NCBI RefSeq assembly: GCF_900115175.1
Contig: NZ_FOYV01000001.1
Coordinates: forward strand, 2,170,001-2,234,000
Length of the DNA stretch: 64,000 bases
Direction of reading: 5' to 3'
Origin: Marinobacter gudaonensis
Lineage (GTDB): Bacteria > Pseudomonadota > Gammaproteobacteria > Pseudomonadales > Oleiphilaceae
Positions within the stretch are counted from its first letter, which is position 1. Every line of letters begins with the position of its first letter. The notes beneath the pieces were generated by a model that was not told where the DNA came from, searched no databases, and saw only the letters and a list, made by a program, of their open reading frames with translations. This document shows positions 60,411-64,000 of the stretch, piece after piece. The position numbers and the translations under genes are program-made.

Positions 60411-60575
60411 CTCCCTGGCAGGTCTTCGGACTCAGGGGCGTGAATCGTTGGATTCGGCCTCGCTCGGCGACTTCCCGGTTTCAACCAGTGTCGTAATGCC
60501 GTGCTTGTTCCCCAATACCGCTGCGCGTCAGTTCCGGAGTCTCACCGGATTCCCGATACCGGATGCGTTGATTAC
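60411..60575 (-). ncRNA. cobalamin riboswitch of nrdAB
   Basis: Read on the minus strand, the leader contains the hallmark of the adenosylcobalamin aptamer: GGGAATCCGGTGAGACTCCG near the 5' side (60534-60554), GACGCGCAGCGGTA, CACTGG, GGGAAGTCGCCGAGCGAGGC and the 3' B12 box AGTCCGAAGACCTGCC (60417-60432), which differs from consensus by one base. It lies about 120 bp upstream of nrdA. Riboswitches of this class turn genes off when B12 is available. This is expected where a B12-dependent class II reductase can replace class Ia. Confidence 0.9.
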
Positions 60576-60582
60576 GAAGTAA

Positions 60583-60645
60583 TCACTACATCTGGTATTT
60601 GACCAAGGATAAGAACACTATATACAGGTCACTCTTCAACAACAA
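60583..60645 (-). promoter_or_regulatory. nrdA promoter with paired NrdR boxes
   Basis: On the minus strand TTGTTG (-35, 60640-60645) and TATAGT (-10, 60617-60622) are 17 bp apart, giving a start site near 60610. Two NrdR-box-like sites are present, read here on the plus strand: ACACTATATACAGGTC (60615-60630) covers the -10 element, and TCACTACATCTGGTAT (60583-60598) lies just downstream of the start. Their equivalent positions are 32 bp apart, three helical turns, as in known NrdR targets. Confidence 0.75.
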
Positions 60646-60703
60646 GGCACTTTTCTGTAAAACCCCTGTCTGCACCGGTAACCTTCAGACTCGAGAGAAC
60701 ACC

Positions 60704-61429
60704 ATGGCCCGAAACCTCTACCCGGTATGGGCGGCGCTGCTGCTCGTCGGCCTCTTCAGCTCCAGCCTCGCCCATGCTCAGAGCACTACTTTGAAGCCCT
60801 TCTCGGCCATGAGCTCGATTACCGACGGCTGGGAGCCCCTGAATTTCCCCAATATCGAGCAGCACACCCGTTATGAGCTGGTCACCGAAGACGGCCAGCA
60901 AGTGGTCAAGGCCACCACCGACGGCGGCGCTTCCGGCCTGATTGCGCGGGTAAGCGTTAAGCCCGGCGATTCGCTGATTCTGAAATGGCGCTGGAAGGTT
61001 TCGAACGTGTTCGACAAGGGCAACGCCCGCAGCAAATCCGGGGACGATTACCCGGCCAGGATTTACGTGGCATTCAAGTTCCAGCCGGAGAAGGCCGGCT
61101 TTTTCGAGCGGGCAAAGCGCAAGACCGTGGAAGTGCTGTTCGGCGAGTCCCTGCCCGGCAATGCCCTGAACTACATCTGGGCTAACAGCCTGCCGGAGGG
61201 CACCGTCATCGCCAACGCCTACACCGACAAGACCATGATGGTGGCGGTCAATTCCGGCAGGGAGCAGATTGGTGACTGGGTAACGGTTCAAAGGGACATT
61301 GTGGCTGACTATCGGCAGGCGTTTGGCGAAGCGCCGCCGCCCATTGTTGGCGTGGCCATCATGTCGGACTCAGACAACACGAGTGAGCAGGCCACCGCCT
61401 GGTATGGCGATTTACAGCTGGAACCCTGA
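60704..61429 (+). CDS. secreted DUF3047 protein
   Basis: A 241-residue protein with a signal peptide (LLLVGLFSSSLAHAQ) and a DUF3047 domain filling the rest. The opening AMSSITDGWEPLNFPNIEQH and the core LILKWRWKVSNVFDKGNARS with DDYPARIYVAFKF are the recognised blocks. The family has no established function; the fold is probably a beta sandwich. The start is the ATG at 60704; a longer frame from 60599 includes the nrdA promoter. It is divergent from nrdA and convergent with the next gene, 6 bp between stops. Confidence 0.78.
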   Translation: MARNLYPVWAALLLVGLFSSSLAHAQSTTLKPFSAMSSITDGWEPLNFPNIEQHTRYELVTEDGQQVVKATTDGGASGLIARVSVKPGDSLILKWRWKVSNVFDKGNARSKSGDDYPARIYVAFKFQPEKAGFFERAKRKTVEVLFGESLPGNALNYIWANSLPEGTVIANAYTDKTMMVAVNSGREQIGDWVTVQRDIVADYRQAFGEAPPPIVGVAIMSDSDNTSEQATAWYGDLQLEP

Positions 61430-61435
61430 TCACAG

Positions 61436-62287
61436 TCACTGGAGTTCGCCGGGGTAGCCAGGAATCACGTAGGCGCCGGTGAGGTCTCGAACCGGGGGCA
61501 CTTCACCCCTTTCCACCAGGCGCAGATAGGCATCATCGAACTCATCCCGCATCAGTGCCGCTCGGGGATGGGCCAGCGAGAAAATCCAGGCGAGATCCCG
61601 GGTGCGGACTTCCGATTCCCGGAGCATGTCATCGGATCCCGGAACCAGCACCTGTCGCACGGGCTGGCGATAATCCAGAAGGTAATCCCCCCGCCTGCGC
61701 TTGAGCATATCCACGGCCGAGCGGTGGTTGGGGGCTTCAGTGATGCGAATGTCTGGATGGGCGGCCAGCCAGTCCAGCAGTCCCGCATAGGTATAGCCGC
61801 CAATGACGATAACCCGCTTGCCCCGCAACTCTTCCAGATGAATGAGCGGGGGCGAGCTCTCCAGGTACCAGGCGCTCAAGTGCACGGGTGCCGGACTGAT
61901 CCAGCTCTCCAGAACATTGCCCTGCAACACCGGGACTTCCGTGACCCCGGGCCACACGTCAATCAGGCCGTTGATCAGGTACAGGTACACCCGGCTCACC
62001 GGCAGATAGATGAACTCGGGCTGATAGCCTGCCTCAACAGCTACTTTGCGGGTCAGCTCGATAAAGCTGCCTGCCGGCTGGCCGTTGCTGTCCTGATAGG
62101 TAATCGGGGGAAACTCAAGGTACGCCACCCGCAGGATCGGGGCCGCCGCCACCGTTTCGGAATCTGATTGGGCGGAAGCGCCCATGACCGCGAACATCAA
62201 AAGGCACAGGCCGGCGAGCCGGGCGACGAGCACCCGCCCGTTCGCCAGCCTCCGGAACTCGGGAGCGTGGAAACAACAGCTGTACAT
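61436..62287 (-). CDS. periplasmic solute-binding protein, type 3 (orphan)
   Basis: A 283-residue secreted binding protein. The N-terminus has an unusually long basic region before the hydrophobic core (LAGLCLLMFAVMGASAQS), so the true start may lie further downstream. The mature part opens LRVAYLEFPPITYQDSNGQP, the type 3 solute-binding pattern, and has the hinge LRGKRVIVIGGYTYAGLLDW. No transporter genes nearby, ligand unknown. It lies 91 bp downstream of nhaB on the same strand without a clear terminator between them, so read-through is possible. Confidence 0.75.
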   Translation of the reverse strand: MYSCCFHAPEFRRLANGRVLVARLAGLCLLMFAVMGASAQSDSETVAAAPILRVAYLEFPPITYQDSNGQPAGSFIELTRKVAVEAGYQPEFIYLPVSRVYLYLINGLIDVWPGVTEVPVLQGNVLESWISPAPVHLSAWYLESSPPLIHLEELRGKRVIVIGGYTYAGLLDWLAAHPDIRITEAPNHRSAVDMLKRRRGDYLLDYRQPVRQVLVPGSDDMLRESEVRTRDLAWIFSLAHPRAALMRDEFDDAYLRLVERGEVPPVRDLTGAYVIPGYPGELQ

Positions 62288-62378
62288 GGAGTCCGTTTAT
62301 CCGCTTTTATTTAAGGGAAGATTAACAGACACCGGCAGATCTGCACTGACCCAGGCCGCAAAAAATCCGGCCGGGATG

Positions 62379-63893
62379 TCAAATGTGGTTAACCACCATG
62401 TACAGGCCCACGCCGCCCATCACCAGGGTGTAGGGAAATGCCATGATAACCATCTTGCCGTAAGACAGCCGAACCAGCGGCGCGATTGCCGAGGTCAGCA
62501 GGAACAGGAATGCCGCCTGGCCGTTGGGCGTGGCCACACTGGGCAGGTTGGTACCGGTGTTGATCGCCACCGCCAGCTCCTGGAAATGCTCGTAGCTGAT
62601 GGCGCCGGCTTCCAGCGCCTGCTTGACCTCACTGATGTACACAGTCGCTACGAACACGTTATCGCTGATCATCGAGAGCACGCCGTTGGCGATGAAGAAC
62701 ATGCCCGGTTGTTGGGCCTCGGGCAGCGACAGCACGTAATCGATGATCGGTTTGAACAGGTGCTGCTCGTGGATCACCGCCACCACCGCGAAGAACACGA
62801 CCAACAGGGAGGTGAACGGCAGCGATTCCTGGAAGGCCTTGCCAATCTGGTGCTCGTCGGTAACGCCAGTAAAGGAGGTAATCAGGATGATCACCAACAG
62901 GCCGATCAGCCCTACCTCCGCCAGGTGCAGGGCCAGGCCCACCACCAGGATGGCGGCGGCAACCGCCTGCACCCAGAGTGCGGCCTGGTCAGCTTTGGTG
63001 CGTTTGGCGCGCTCGTTTTCAGCAAATTCCTCCAGCACCCGGCGCACCGGCTTGGGCAGCCGACCGCCGTAACCAAACCAGCGCAGCTTCTCCAGGGCCC
63101 AGCAGGTAACCAACCCCGCCGCCAGCACCGGCAGGCTCACCGGCGCCATATGCAGGAAGAACCCGGCAAAATCCCAGCCCACGACCTTGGCAATCAGCAG
63201 GTTCTGGGGTTCGCCCACCATGGTGGCAACGCCGCCCAGGGCAGTACCGATGGCGCCGTGCATCAGCAGGCTGCGCAGAAAAGCCCGGAAGTTTTCCAGA
63301 TCTTCCCGGTGCAGTTCAATCACTTCGTCATCACTGCCAGCGTTGTGGTCCTTGTGCTGGTAGCCCTTGCCCGAGGCCACTTTGTGGTACACCGAATAGA
63401 AACCCACCGCCACACTGATGATCACGGCGGTTACCGTCAGGGCATCCAGGAAGGCCGACAGCAGGGCCGCAGCACTGCAGAACAACAGCGACAGCGCCGA
63501 CTTGGAGCGCACCCCCACCAGGATCTGGGTAAACGTCACCAGCAACAGTTCTTTCATGAAGTAGATGCCGGCCACCATGAACATCAGCAGCAGGATGACC
63601 GGAAAGTTGGTGAGTACCTCCAGGTAGACCGCATCCGGCGTTGTCAGCCCGATCAGCAACGCCTCCACCGCCAGCAGGCCACCGGGCAGCAACGGGTAGC
63701 ACTTGAGTGCCATGGCCAGGGTGAAAATGAACTCGGCAATCAGGAGCCAGCCGGCGGTTCCGGGGCCCAGGGTCCACATCACAATGGGATTGGCCACCAG
63801 AAACAGCAGGACGACCTGCTTGTACCAGACGGGCGCTTTTCCAAGGAAATTGTGGGTGAAGCCGGAGAGAACGGTTGTGGGCATGGCGAACAT
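62379..63893 (-). CDS. nhaB: Na+/H+ antiporter NhaB
   Basis: A 504-residue membrane protein with about twelve helices that expels sodium in exchange for protons, important in seawater. NhaB-like features are the N-terminal [17 protein letters not shown], the repeated amphipathic segments around [17 protein letters not shown], and the paired [19 protein letters not shown] and [20 protein letters not shown] regions, which carry ion-binding residues. A hydrophilic loop of about 40 residues near residue 190 is typical. Two starts are possible (MFAMPTT or MPTTVLS, three codons apart). It lies last in the window, with only 107 bp upstream visible. Confidence 0.93.
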   Translation of the reverse strand: MFAMPTTVLSGFTHNFLGKAPVWYKQVVLLFLVANPIVMWTLGPGTAGWLLIAEFIFTLAMALKCYPLLPGGLLAVEALLIGLTTPDAVYLEVLTNFPVILLLMFMVAGIYFMKELLLVTFTQILVGVRSKSALSLLFCSAAALLSAFLDALTVTAVIISVAVGFYSVYHKVASGKGYQHKDHNAGSDDEVIELHREDLENFRAFLRSLLMHGAIGTALGGVATMVGEPQNLLIAKVVGWDFAGFFLHMAPVSLPVLAAGLVTCWALEKLRWFGYGGRLPKPVRRVLEEFAENERAKRTKADQAALWVQAVAAAILVVGLALHLAEVGLIGLLVIILITSFTGVTDEHQIGKAFQESLPFTSLLVVFFAVVAVIHEQHLFKPIIDYVLSLPEAQQPGMFFIANGVLSMISDNVFVATVYISEVKQALEAGAISYEHFQELAVAINTGTNLPSVATPNGQAAFLFLLTSAIAPLVRLSYGKMVIMAFPYTLVMGGVGLYMVVNHI

Positions 63894-64000
63894 CTTCTGA
63901 GAAAGCGGTTTGTTGGTATTGTGTGCCAGAGGCCCCGCATCTTCCTTGATATTTGCGTACCAGGGTATGGTTCAAAGGTACAACGTTCCGACCGCTTTTG

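Noticed and set aside
1..64000. CRISPR arrays, rRNA, tRNA genes, integrases or prophage genes
   Set aside because: None was seen by eye on either strand; tRNAs in particular would need a structure search to exclude firmly.

Overview
The window looks like a chromosomal segment of a high-GC marine gammaproteobacterium, most like Marinobacter. This is inferred from gene content: a long-chain alkane-type flavin monooxygenase (AlmA-like), a betaine synthesis locus, NhaB and CaxA ion antiporters, PntAB, and class Ia ribonucleotide reductase under a B12 riboswitch. There is no rRNA, tRNA, CRISPR array, integrase or complete insertion sequence.

Layout. 1-8 kb: the end of an EamA transporter; two FAD oxidoreductases flanked by AT-richer, gene-poor stretches; a His-rich secreted protein; a ChaC-like cyclotransferase; MarC; and a GlxA-type regulator divergent from an alpha/beta hydrolase. 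8.1-18.5 kb: six tightly packed minus-strand genes for a predicted peptide-ligation/modification system (zinc metallopeptidase, circularly permuted ATP-grasp, alpha-E, transglutaminase-DUF2126, a second ATP-grasp fused to alpha-E, and a second transglutaminase). 18.6-21.3 kb: a Baeyer-Villiger-type monooxygenase divergent from a FabR-like TetR regulator; between them lie a tandem operator-like site and two large nested hairpin elements. 21.4-33.4 kb: pntAB, an OYE/HxlR pair, ompW behind two ANR/FNR-like boxes, rhlE, mltF with a glutamate-receptor-like ion channel, and an AlmA-like monooxygenase. 33.5-39.2 kb: PfkB kinase, YgjV, a histone-deacetylase-like amidohydrolase, two RNA methyltransferases, a transglutaminase-like protein and an orphan solute-binding protein.

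39.4-43.2 kb is a peroxide-defence block (ahpF, a DUF3581 gene with a Prx5-type peroxiredoxin, ahpC). Each of its three transcription units has an ATAG-N7-CTAT motif upstream, which suggests OxyR. 43.3-48.6 kb converts choline to glycine betaine (betI-betB-betA and a BCCT carrier) with a perfect 20-bp BetI-like palindrome. 49-56 kb holds a DUF4396 membrane protein, a Ca2+/Na+ antiporter, a single-chain SecDF and three secreted proteins, two of them solute-binding. 56.2-60.7 kb carries nrdA-nrdB with promoter, paired NrdR boxes, cobalamin riboswitch and long leader; a third nested hairpin lies between nrdA and nrdB. The window ends with a DUF3047 protein, another solute-binding protein and NhaB.

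The most promising undescribed items are the nested hairpin family (three copies whose arms differ in sequence yet stay self-complementary), the six-gene ATP-grasp/transglutaminase operon with a metallopeptidase at its head, and the receptor-channel translated from a message whose Shine-Dalgarno and start codon are separated by a hairpin. Identifications come from reading motifs, not from database searches.
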